Source: Flavobacteriales bacterium UBA5869 (GTDB lineage Bacteria; Bacteroidota; Bacteroidia; Flavobacteriales_D; Crocinitomicaceae). From it: a DNA stretch of 11,738 nucleotides. Every line of letters starts with the position of its first letter. The first letter of the stretch is position 1. The stretch spans positions 30,795-42,532 of the forward strand of contig DJFP01000175.1 in assembly GCA_002432565.1 (NCBI GenBank). The letters run 5' to 3'. The notes below the pieces were generated by a model, which worked only from the letters and a program-made list of their open reading frames with translations, ran no database searches and was not told the DNA's origin. The position numbers and the translations under genes were made by a program. Of this stretch, positions 5,793 through 11,725 are shown in pieces.

Positions 5793-7403
5793 ATGAAAAT
5801 TAACAGACTTTTCGCACTGTTTCTTGTATTTACGGCCACTTTAACATTAATCCGGTGTTCTTCCGATATAGACAAAACAGACCCCGTTTTTGACCAGAAA
5901 ATTTCCTTGAAAAAACGTATTGCATTGGCAGTTGAATCTGATTTATTAACAAAATTGAAATTTCCGGAAGGAATAAAAGATTCGGTATATGCCTTCTACA
6001 AAGCACGTGATTTCAGACCGGTTTGGGCAAATGACTCGATGGTGATCGGAAGAGGGATTAAATGGAAGGAACTGCTTGATTTTCCGTGTGCGCTGGGATT
6101 GCCCGATAACAGACCGTTTAAATTCAAAGAAGATTCACTTTCCGGAACATCCATTATCCAGGAATTTGTATTGACAGCAAGACTTGCACAATTGCAGCAG
6201 GATTTGAAAGTCGGTTTTTTAGATACGTCAGTGAACGCATACAGGCCGATCGTTTCCATTGACCTGAAATCATTAAACAGGACCATAGCCCAAATGGATA
6301 CCGTGAAAGATTGGGGGAACTGGCTGGCTAAAATGGGGCCTTCCCGACCGGAGTACCGTGCGCTGGCAAAAGGATTGTTTAAATATGCTTTCAGAAAAGA
6401 GTTGTCGAACATTCATTTTGAAGTTCCGGCTTTGGTGGAAGATTCACTGCGCTGTTTGGCCCTGGCGGAAGAGTCTCTGATCGATAAAGGATATTTAGAT
6501 CCCAAAAAGACCGATGACGAATCATTTTGGGAAGCCATGGGCCGTTTTCAGGGGGATAACGGATTGAAAGCGGATGGTGTCATTGGGGTTTATACCCGAA
6601 AAGCTTTGGATGAATCGGTACGCTATAAATGTCATCGTGCTATTTTATCGATGGAACGCTGGCGGTGGCGCGAACCTTTTCCGATGGACAGATATCTCTG
6701 GGTGAACATCCCGGAATACAAACTGCGTTTGTTCTACAACGACAGTTTGCTTTCAGAACACCGCATAGTAGTTGGAAAGCCGGAAAACCAAACGCCTCAG
6801 CTGACATCAAAACTGCGTGCAATCATTACACTGCCCTATTGGACGCAGCCTCAGTCCATCGCAAGCAAGGAGTTTCTGCCTGCTATTCAGAACAATTCCA
6901 ACTACGCGGCTAAAAATCACTATAAGGTTTACAGAGGTGATACGGAAGTTGACCCGACAACCATCAATTGGAAGCGCTATAAAGAAAAGAATTTCCCATT
7001 TCGGGTAAGACAGGAACCCGGAAATGACAATGCGCTTGGGTTGGTAAAATTCGAATTCAACAACAAATACGGAGTATACATTCACGATACTCCTTCCAAA
7101 GGATTCTTCAACAAAGATATTCGTGCTTATTCCCACGGGTGCATGCGCTGCGATATGCCCGATTCATTGGCCCGTTTCATCCTGACACGAGATGACAGGC
7201 AAAAAATGACCCGTGATTCGCTGGATACATTGATTGCAAGAAAAGAGCATTTTTCCATTCCTTTGAGAAAAACAATCCCGCTGCAGGTGGATTACATAAC
7301 GGTTGTTGTCAATGAAAAAGGGAACCTGCTTTTCTTCCCGGATATTTACGGCCGCGATGAGAATTACCTGAAAATGATGAAAATCTACCCCAAGGTGAAT
7401 TAG
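5793..7403 (+). CDS. YcbB-type L,D-transpeptidase
   Basis: A 536-residue envelope protein that should form 3-3 cross-links in peptidoglycan. The N-terminus (MKINRLFALFLVFTATLTLI) is a signal sequence or anchor. Cys22 follows, but with Arg just before it (LIRC), so lipidation is doubtful. A scaffold domain covers about 40-235. A peptidoglycan-binding-like segment lies around 245-272 (FWEAMGRFQGDNGLKADGVIG). The YkuD catalytic domain spans about 300-465, with YLWVNIPEYKLRL at its start, His431 in HDTP, and the active-site motif SHGCMR (447-452, nucleophile Cys450). This order and size match the large YcbB/LdtD class in Gram-negative bacteria. About 85 residues follow the catalytic motif, also usual for this class. 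It is divergent from the rhomboid gene across only 55 bp, and its stop codon touches a hairpin repeat. Confidence 0.92.
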   Translation: MKINRLFALFLVFTATLTLIRCSSDIDKTDPVFDQKISLKKRIALAVESDLLTKLKFPEGIKDSVYAFYKARDFRPVWANDSMVIGRGIKWKELLDFPCALGLPDNRPFKFKEDSLSGTSIIQEFVLTARLAQLQQDLKVGFLDTSVNAYRPIVSIDLKSLNRTIAQMDTVKDWGNWLAKMGPSRPEYRALAKGLFKYAFRKELSNIHFEVPALVEDSLRCLALAEESLIDKGYLDPKKTDDESFWEAMGRFQGDNGLKADGVIGVYTRKALDESVRYKCHRAILSMERWRWREPFPMDRYLWVNIPEYKLRLFYNDSLLSEHRIVVGKPENQTPQLTSKLRAIITLPYWTQPQSIASKEFLPAIQNNSNYAAKNHYKVYRGDTEVDPTTINWKRYKEKNFPFRVRQEPGNDNALGLVKFEFNNKYGVYIHDTPSKGFFNKDIRAYSHGCMRCDMPDSLARFILTRDDRQKMTRDSLDTLIARKEHFSIPLRKTIPLQVDYITVVVNEKGNLLFFPDIYGRDENYLKMMKIYPKVN

Positions 7404-7444
7404 AAATACGTAGGGCTGAAAAATTTTTCGCCCCTGCGTATTTC
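7403..7444. repeat. Hairpin element with 28-bp GTAG core between transpeptidase and rpe
   Basis: An imperfect palindrome begins on the last base of the transpeptidase stop codon. The outer arms GAAATACG (7403-7410) and CGTATTTC (7437-7444) pair perfectly. The inner part reads TAGGGCTGAAAAA then TTTTTCGCCCCTG. The 28-bp core, GTAGGGCTGAAAAA plus TTTTTCGCCCCTGC (7410-7437), matches in length, ends and centre the perfect palindrome at 8566-8593. It may stop transcription in either direction, but no clean T-run follows the stem. Confidence 0.7.
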
Positions 7445-7473
7445 TGAAAAAGAAAAAGGATTTAGTACCTTTG
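7443..7473 (+). promoter_or_regulatory. Bacteroidota-type promoter of rpe
   Basis: TACCTTTG at 7466-7473 is a perfect TAnnTTTG -7 element. TCTG at 7443-7446 matches three of four bases of the -33 TTTG and sits at the canonical 19-nt spacing. Transcription should begin near 7478-7482, just ahead of the ATG at 7489. This placement also argues against the in-frame TTG at 7471 as start, because it lies within the -7 element. Confidence 0.7.
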
Positions 7474-7488
7474 CGAAAAATTAAAAAT

Positions 7489-8139
7489 ATGTCTGTAATA
7501 ATTGCTCCTTCTATTCTATCCTGTGATTTCGGGAACCTCGAACGCGATTTTGAACTAATCAATCAAAGCGAGGCAGATTGGTTCCATGTAGATGTGATGG
7601 ACGGAGTGTTTGTTCCGAATATTTCCTTTGGTTTCCCGATTATTTCTGCTTTAAAGAAAGTAGCTAAGAAAACAATCGATTGCCATATTATGATCGTGAA
7701 CCCGGACCAGTACATTTCTGATTTCGCAAAGGCCGGAGTAGATATTTTGACCGTTCATTACGAGGCTTGCACACATTTGCATCGTACTATTTCAGCCATT
7801 CACGAAGCAGGAATGAAAGCCGGAGTGGCTTTAAATCCGCACACACCGGTTTCTGTTTTGGAAAATGTGATTGCCGATTTGGATTTGGTATTAATTATGT
7901 CGGTAAACCCGGGCTTCGGCGGACAGAAATTCATTCACCAGGCCATTGAAAAAGTGAAGCAGACCAAGGATTTAATTGCAAAAACCGGATCTAAAGCAAT
8001 CATTGAAGTAGATGGCGGTGTAAACACGGAGACAGGAAAATTGCTGGTGGACGCAGGAGCACAAGCTTTGGTGGCCGGTAGTTTTGTATTCAACAGTCCG
8101 GATCCGAAGGCAACGATTTCTTCCCTGAAACAACTCTAA
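7489..8139 (+). CDS. rpe: Ribulose-phosphate 3-epimerase
   Basis: A 216-residue TIM-barrel enzyme that interconverts D-ribulose 5-phosphate and D-xylulose 5-phosphate in the pentose phosphate pathway. It begins MSVIIAPSILSCDFGNL, the usual N-terminus with Ser8. The metal and catalytic set is intact: His33 and Asp35 in HVDVMDG, His66 in DCHIMI, and Asp175 in EVDGGVN. The phosphate-binding NPGFGGQ motif is at 140-146. The ATG at 7489 gives the family's normal length; a TTG six codons upstream falls in the promoter and is rejected. The gene has its own strong promoter, and its stop codon abuts the ATG of the DinB-like gene (TAAATG), so the two are probably cotranscribed. A transaldolase of the same pathway lies about 3 kb downstream as a separate unit. 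Confidence 0.97.
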   Translation: MSVIIAPSILSCDFGNLERDFELINQSEADWFHVDVMDGVFVPNISFGFPIISALKKVAKKTIDCHIMIVNPDQYISDFAKAGVDILTVHYEACTHLHRTISAIHEAGMKAGVALNPHTPVSVLENVIADLDLVLIMSVNPGFGGQKFIHQAIEKVKQTKDLIAKTGSKAIIEVDGGVNTETGKLLVDAGAQALVAGSFVFNSPDPKATISSLKQL

Positions 8140-8553
8140 ATGCTCGACTTTTTTCAGCAGCGGTTTTCATATATCCATCAATTGAATTTGAGCTGGATTG
8201 CTCATTTGAGGAAAGAAGACCGGGATATTCCCTGGGATATTAAGGTTGCTGTTTCTCAGTTGATCAATTCACAGCACATTGCCGTTGCCGGTATTCTGGA
8301 CCTGGAAGTAGAATCCGACCTGAACGACGTACTTCCCGAAATGCATTGGGAATCGCTGGAACGTGACAACTACAAACAATGGATGAATGTTTTCCTGCAA
8401 TTTAACCAGGGGCTTCAGGAAAATGTTGCATGGCTGACTCCCCTGCTCTTCAAATCGCTTCATGAAAGCGCACAATACATCGGACAGCTGAAATTGCTGG
8501 TTTCACAACATGGATTGGAAGAATTGGATGAAACACTTTTAAAGGTTGATTAA
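8140..8553 (+). CDS. DinB-like four-helix-bundle protein
   Basis: A 137-residue protein with the layout of the DinB/YfiT metal-binding superfamily: four long helices, His46 in the second helix (LINSQHIAVA), a central YKQWMNVFLQFNQ helix, and the last helix SLHESAQYIGQLKLLVSQHG. In the classical pattern this last helix has H-x3-H-R-x-Q. Here the first His is present (His108), the second position is Gln112, and Gln116 is kept, so the three-His metal site is incomplete. It may bind no metal or use other ligands. Some relatives are thiol-dependent transferases; most are uncharacterised, and the name does not imply DNA damage control. The ATG follows directly on the rpe stop codon, giving a two-gene operon. 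Family call is moderately sure; function unknown. Confidence 0.72.
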   Translation: MLDFFQQRFSYIHQLNLSWIAHLRKEDRDIPWDIKVAVSQLINSQHIAVAGILDLEVESDLNDVLPEMHWESLERDNYKQWMNVFLQFNQGLQENVAWLTPLLFKSLHESAQYIGQLKLLVSQHGLEELDETLLKVD

Positions 8554-8565
8554 AAAAATATGATA

Positions 8566-8593
8566 GTAGTGGTGAAAAATTTTTCACCACTAC
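8566..8593. repeat. Perfect 28-bp palindrome with GTAG/CTAC ends
   Basis: GTAGTGGTGAAAAA (8566-8579) is followed directly by its exact reverse complement TTTTTCACCACTAC (8580-8593), with no spacer. It lies in the 90-bp gap between the DinB-like gene and the OmpA-domain gene. Its centre GAAAAATTTTTC is identical to that of the element at 7410-7437. As RNA it would form a hairpin, and it may end the rpe operon, although no T-run follows. Confidence 0.85.
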
Positions 8594-8643
8594 ATGATTG
8601 CTGTAAAGATGTTTACTTTTTCCTCAGTCCGACATCTTCCTTC

Positions 8644-10038
8644 ATGAAGTACCTATTTTCTTTTTCGCTGCTATTTTTCAGCTTATTTGATCTAAACGCC
8701 CAGGATTTCTGTAAAGCAAGCAGCATCTTTTTTGATCTCAATAAATCCGGATTAAAATCACAGGGGATTAAAACGATCGACAGCCTGGTGAAATCCACGA
8801 ACGGATCGGACTTCATCCTGGAAGTTTACGGATATACGGATACATCCAATACAACCGATTACAACCGGAAGCTTTCTCAAAACCGAATAGATGCTGTCTT
8901 ATCACATTTGAAATCCAAAAATGTTTTTCCGAAGGAAATCCGCACATTCAATGAAGGAGAGGACTTCAATTCCAGCATTCAAAGTAAAAATGCAGCTTTC
9001 CAGCGCCGTGTGGATGTTTATTTAACGCCGATGGAGGGGAATGATGTGGTATTCAAATCATCCAGCGGAGTTGTTGTTAAAAGGGACCTATCCTCATTCG
9101 GTGATTGCGGGATCTGTGCATTGAAACCGAAAATACGTTATTTACAGAATGAGGCGGATGCAAAAGCAAACGGAATTGACCTGGTTACGGACAAAGGCGA
9201 ACCTTTGGAAACTTACGGAATGGCCTTATTTGATATCGATACCTGTTCTTCCCTTTCGCCGGAAGCCAGAAAGAATATCCGGAATTGTATCCGAATGCCG
9301 GCTATACGTTGGGATAAACGCGTGGAATTGTTTGAATTGGTTGAACAGCCCGGAAACGATGTGTGGAAAGCAATACAGGACAGTTTTGTCCGCGATCCGG
9401 AATTGAAAATTGTACAATTCTGTACGAATGCCCGATATATCAATTGCGATGTGATAGTTAAGCGTATCCTGATTGTTCCGGAGCGTTCTGTTTCCGGCAA
9501 GGGAAAATCTTTTTTCATCACTAATACTGCTGGAAAAACGATCAAACTTTTAAATGATACTGTTGTTTTTCCTTCGGATCAGGAACGCCTGGTTAGTTGT
9601 TTTCCGGCAGACCGCGATTGGTACCTTTTCCAAATGCCTGCACAGAAAATATTCCGGCAGTTTACCAACCGCGATTCCCTTTCTCCGGATTTTGCAGCGA
9701 TTTATGAATCGGATTACCTGGTTGCTTCTCCCAAGGGTGTTATTGAATTAAAGGTTAAAAAGAAAGATATAGACAAAGTCGGGTACTATCACCCGGACTT
9801 CGATCTGTTCATTCCTTTGGAAAGAAGAAATGGAAACAGGTGGTATGGCGAAATCTACCAGGATGGATTTGAACTGTGTTATATTAAGAATACCCGCTAT
9901 TTTGTGGAAAAAAACAAAGGGAAAAGAATCAAAATGAAATCCAAGGACGGACATTCATATGGAAAGATCAAACAATTCTATTTCCTGAAGAAGAACCGCT
10001 TAAGCTGGAGAAATGCAAAAAGACGTGAATTGATCTGA
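8644..10038 (+). CDS. Secreted protein with N-terminal OmpA-like domain and unknown C-terminal region
   Basis: A 464-residue protein whose signal peptide MKYLFSFSLLFFSLFDLNAQ probably ends after residue 20. Residues about 28-128 form an OmpA-like peptidoglycan-binding domain: SSIFFDLNKSGL as first strand, YGYTDTSNTTDYNRKLSQNR (62-81) with Asp66 and the NRKLSQNR signature, and QRRVDVYL (120-127). The remaining 335 residues match nothing I know. They contain eight further cysteines (155, 158, 201, 215, 260, 268, 319, 412) and a very basic end. OmpA domains are usually C-terminal, so this order is unusual. The frame is open from ATG 8560, but that start would translate through the palindrome and bury the signal peptide; ATG 8644 is preferred. 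The protein is likely periplasmic and bound to the cell wall. Confidence 0.8.
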   Translation: MKYLFSFSLLFFSLFDLNAQDFCKASSIFFDLNKSGLKSQGIKTIDSLVKSTNGSDFILEVYGYTDTSNTTDYNRKLSQNRIDAVLSHLKSKNVFPKEIRTFNEGEDFNSSIQSKNAAFQRRVDVYLTPMEGNDVVFKSSSGVVVKRDLSSFGDCGICALKPKIRYLQNEADAKANGIDLVTDKGEPLETYGMALFDIDTCSSLSPEARKNIRNCIRMPAIRWDKRVELFELVEQPGNDVWKAIQDSFVRDPELKIVQFCTNARYINCDVIVKRILIVPERSVSGKGKSFFITNTAGKTIKLLNDTVVFPSDQERLVSCFPADRDWYLFQMPAQKIFRQFTNRDSLSPDFAAIYESDYLVASPKGVIELKVKKKDIDKVGYYHPDFDLFIPLERRNGNRWYGEIYQDGFELCYIKNTRYFVEKNKGKRIKMKSKDGHSYGKIKQFYFLKKNRLSWRNAKRRELI

Positions 10039-10064
10039 CCTTTTTGAACTATTTTTACCGGGAG

Positions 10065-10559
10065 ATGAATCTTCCTCCATACATATTATTTCCGGAACTA
10101 AGAACCGGTGGGCTGCTTTTGAGAGAAGTAAAGCCAGATGACATTCCTCATCTTTTGGAAATCCTTACATACGACGGAAAATCTGTAGAAACGCTGGATC
10201 AGGGAGTTGAAATTATCCGCAAGATCGATCAAAATTACCGGGAAGGAGAATCGGTTAACTGGATTATTGAAGAACTGGAAACAAATCAGTTGATTGGATT
10301 TGTAGGTTATTACCGTGGATTTGAAAATGGATTCGGTGAAATAGGTTTTGTTCTCAAAGAAGCTTTTCGTGGTAAAGGATTCATGTCGCAGTCGCTTCAA
10401 TTAGCTGTGGATTTTGGAATTAACAGGATGTGGCTTCGCCAGGTCAGAGCATTCACAAAACCCGATAATGAAAAAGCAATAGCTGTACTGGAACGAAATG
10501 GTTTTGTTTCAGATTATAAGCCGGAAGGGAAATACCTGGAGTTTGTTTACTTTGGATAG
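10065..10559 (+). CDS. RimJ/RimL-like GNAT acetyltransferase
   Basis: A 164-residue acetyltransferase of the RimJ/RimL-like GNAT group. It starts MNLPPYILFPELRTGGLLLREV, the typical first strand (LRTxxLxLRxV) followed by KPDD. Motif A is the acetyl-CoA loop FRGKGFM at 101-107. The NEKAIAVLERNGF segment (135-147) is the family's usual N-x-x-(S/A)-x-x-(V/L)-L-x-x-x-GF pattern. Relatives acetylate the N-terminus of ribosomal proteins or small amines; the target here is not known. A TTG at 10044 would add seven residues, but the ATG at 10065 fits the domain better. It begins 26 nt after the OmpA-domain gene ends and is probably on the same transcript. Confidence 0.85.
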   Translation: MNLPPYILFPELRTGGLLLREVKPDDIPHLLEILTYDGKSVETLDQGVEIIRKIDQNYREGESVNWIIEELETNQLIGFVGYYRGFENGFGEIGFVLKEAFRGKGFMSQSLQLAVDFGINRMWLRQVRAFTKPDNEKAIAVLERNGFVSDYKPEGKYLEFVYFG

Positions 10560-10569
10560 TTCAAATGTT

Positions 10570-10592
10570 TCTGTCCGCCGCGGCGGAGCAGA
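10570..10592. repeat. GC-rich palindrome with possible 7-bp flanking duplication
   Basis: TCCGCCG (10574-10580) meets its exact complement CGGCGGA (10581-10587). TCTG before and CAGA after extend the stem with one bulged G (10588). The element stands out as GC-rich in AT-rich surroundings. AAATGTT occurs on both sides (10563-10569 and 10595-10601), and TTCAAAT also occurs on both sides. It lies just after the acetyltransferase stop codon, where a hairpin could protect or terminate the mRNA; no T-run follows. Confidence 0.7.
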
Positions 10593-10706
10593 TTAAATGT
10601 TCAAATAGTTTCTCTTAAACAACTTTTCAACTTTTGAATGCTCAGCCCTCCTGGAAGCGAATAAATTACGTTTTTGTTAAGCGGATATTTCGAAAAAATC
10701 CATTTT
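10593..10706. other. AT-rich spacer upstream of the SRP RNA gene
   Basis: No gene is seen here. It holds more TTCAA/TTGAA words, including the small inverted repeat TTCAACTTTTGAA (10626-10638), similar in character to the spacer after the first acetyltransferase gene. Confidence 0.5.
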
Positions 10707-10740
10707 TCTGCACGCAATCTCCAATAAATAACTAATTTTG
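10707..10740 (+). promoter_or_regulatory. Promoter of the SRP RNA gene
   Basis: TAATTTTG at 10733-10740 is a perfect TAnnTTTG -7 element ending a few bases before the predicted RNA 5' end (GCCGGGG). A TCTG at 10707-10710 is a possible -33 element, the same variant as at rpe but with a longer 22-nt spacer. The position relative to a recognisable RNA makes the -7 call strong. Confidence 0.7.
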
Positions 10741-10743
10741 CGC

Positions 10744-10851
10744 CGGGGTAAGTCTTTTACGACCAGCTCCCTCTAATTCCTCCAGGACGGGAACGTAGCA
10801 AAGGTAAGAGGTTGTAGCGGTGCGATAAAAGTAGCTTACCCCTCTTTTTTT
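10744..10851 (+). ncRNA. ffs: Signal recognition particle RNA (small bacterial type)
   Basis: A small SRP RNA of about 100 nt, the scaffold for Ffh in targeting nascent membrane and secreted proteins. The domain IV signature is complete and canonical: AGG, stem ACG, GGAA tetraloop, stem CGT, then AGCA (10774-10790, CCAGGACGGGAACGTAGCA with its flanks). The outer stem closes perfectly, GGGGTAAG (10745-10752) with CTTACCCC (10835-10842), and a T-rich tail follows at 10843-10851. A perfect -7 element precedes it. Ends are estimated from promoter and stem, to within a few bases. A long antisense open frame across it (10980 to 10732) is not a gene. Confidence 0.92.
10835..10851 (+). terminator. 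Intrinsic terminator of the SRP RNA gene
   Basis: The 3' half of the RNA's own closing stem (CTTACCCC, pairing with 10745-10752) runs straight into TCTTTTTTT, so the mature RNA fold doubles as a rho-independent terminator. Confidence 0.65.
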
Positions 10852-10922
10852 GCCCAATTTTTCCTTCACACTCGCACATTTTTCACCGCAAAGATTCTGT
10901 GAGAAAAAACTGTGGATAAAAA

Positions 10923-10957
10923 CTCGTAATTCGGCATTCGTCATTCGGAATTGCATA
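10923..10957 (+). repeat. Five-unit tandem heptamer array upstream of transaldolase gene
   Basis: Five consecutive 7-mers in perfect register: CTCGTAA, TTCGGCA, TTCGTCA, TTCGGAA and TTGCATA, the consensus being TTCG(G/T)(A/C)A. The array ends 37 nt before the transaldolase ATG and resembles the shorter cluster before the gene at 1676. Confidence 0.65.
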
Positions 10958-10976
10958 CTAAATGGTTTTAACTTTA
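10944..10976 (+). promoter_or_regulatory. Possible promoter of the transaldolase gene
   Basis: TAACTTTA (10969-10976) is one mismatch from TAnnTTTG, 18 nt before the ATG at 10995. TTCG of the fourth heptamer (10944-10947) lies exactly 21 nt upstream, the same spacing seen at 523 and 1676. Confidence 0.4.
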
Positions 10977-10994
10977 CCACCCAAATAAAAGAAT

Positions 10995-11651
10995 ATGAAA
11001 TTTTTCATCGATACAGCAAATCTGAACGACATTCGTGAAGCCAACGACCTGGGGATTTTGGATGGGGTAACTACCAATCCGTCTTTAATGGCAAAAGAAG
11101 GAATCACGGGGCAAAACAATATTTTAAAACATTATGTGGATATCTGCAATATTGTAGACGGCCCGGTTAGTGCAGAAGTAATTGCTACTGATTTCGAAGG
11201 AATGGTGCGTGAAGGAGAAGCTTTGGCAGAACTGCATAAGAATATTGTTGTGAAAATTCCGATGATCCCGGAGGGAATTAAAGCAATCAAGTATTTCTCA
11301 TCCAAAGGAATCAGAACGAATTGTACACTGATCTTTAGTGCCGGACAAGCGTTATTGGCGGCGAAAGCCGGAGCAAGCTACGTTTCTCCGTTTGTTGGCC
11401 GATTAGATGATGTTTCAACAAACGGTTTGGACCTGATCCAGCAAATCCGGGTTATTTACGACAATTACGGATTTGAAACTGAAATCCTTGCGGCTTCTAT
11501 CCGCCATCCGATGCATATCATTCAGTGTGCAGAGATCGGATCGGATGTCATGACCGGACCATTGAGTGCTATCCTGGCATTGGCAAAACATCCGCTTACA
11601 GATAACGGATTGGCGCAGTTCCTGGCAGATCACGCGAAGGGAAACAAATAA
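10995..11651 (+). CDS. tal: Transaldolase, TalC/fructose-6-phosphate aldolase family
   Basis: A 218-residue short-form class I aldolase of the pentose phosphate pathway, moving a dihydroxyacetone unit between sugar phosphates. It starts [10 protein letters not shown] with [13 protein letters not shown] (24-36) at the active site. The Schiff-base lysine is Lys87 in VVKIPM. Two positions separate transaldolases from E. coli-type fructose-6-phosphate aldolase: here Glu61 ([11 protein letters not shown]) replaces the aldolase Gln59, and Phe133 (SPFVGRLDD) replaces Tyr131. Both are the transaldolase state, so transaldolase is the better call. That residue comparison uses remembered E. coli FsaA sequence. 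The gene follows the SRP RNA gene as an independent unit and is followed by a 28-bp hairpin. With rpe upstream, two steps of the same pathway are encoded nearby. Confidence 0.93.
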   Translation: MKFFIDTANLNDIREANDLGILDGVTTNPSLMAKEGITGQNNILKHYVDICNIVDGPVSAEVIATDFEGMVREGEALAELHKNIVVKIPMIPEGIKAIKYFSSKGIRTNCTLIFSAGQALLAAKAGASYVSPFVGRLDDVSTNGLDLIQQIRVIYDNYGFETEILAASIRHPMHIIQCAEIGSDVMTGPLSAILALAKHPLTDNGLAQFLADHAKGNK

Positions 11652-11663
11652 ATATTGTTTATG

Positions 11664-11691
11664 GTAGGCACGCGATGCCTCGCGTGCCTAC
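11664..11691. repeat. 28-bp inverted repeat with GTAG/CTAC ends after transaldolase gene
   Basis: GTAGGCACGCGA (11664-11675) and TCGCGTGCCTAC (11680-11691) are exact reverse complements around the 4-base loop TGCC. Total length and the terminal GTAG/CTAC agree with the elements at 7410-7437 and 8566-8593, while the interior differs. A short palindrome, CCCAATTGGG, lies just beyond at 11697-11706. The hairpin may end the transaldolase transcript, but there is no T-run. Confidence 0.75.
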
Positions 11692-11717
11692 TGTTCCCCA
11701 ATTGGGTGTCAACGGCT

Positions 11718-11725
11718 TAATTTTG
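11718..11725 (+). promoter_or_regulatory. Possible -7 element for a gene beyond the right edge
   Basis: TAATTTTG is a perfect TAnnTTTG octamer, identical to that of the SRP RNA gene, followed by GTAATTCG, again a TTCG-type word. No matching -33 element is evident and the gene it would serve is outside the window. Confidence 0.4.

Noticed and set aside
5738..5875. Longer rhomboid N-terminus starting at 5875
   Set aside because: The extra residues are polar, lie over the 5' end of the divergent transpeptidase gene and its promoter region, and precede the natural start just before the first membrane helix.
7471..7488. In-frame TTG start for rpe, adding six residues
   Set aside because: The TTG is part of the -7 promoter element TACCTTTG, and the family N-terminus MSVIIAPSILS begins at the ATG 7489.
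8566..8593. Palindrome as a standard intrinsic terminator
   Set aside because: No T-run follows on either strand beyond the internal T5, so it is listed as a repeat with a possible termination role.
8560..8643. Upstream ATG start for the OmpA-domain gene
   Set aside because: It would translate through a perfect non-coding palindrome and place the signal peptide 28 residues inside the protein.
10044..10064. TTG start for the RimJ/RimL-like gene
   Set aside because: It adds seven residues not needed by the domain; a nearby ATG gives the usual start. Not excluded.
10732..10980. Antisense 82-codon open frame
   Set aside because: It is the reverse complement of the SRP RNA gene and has no protein-family character.
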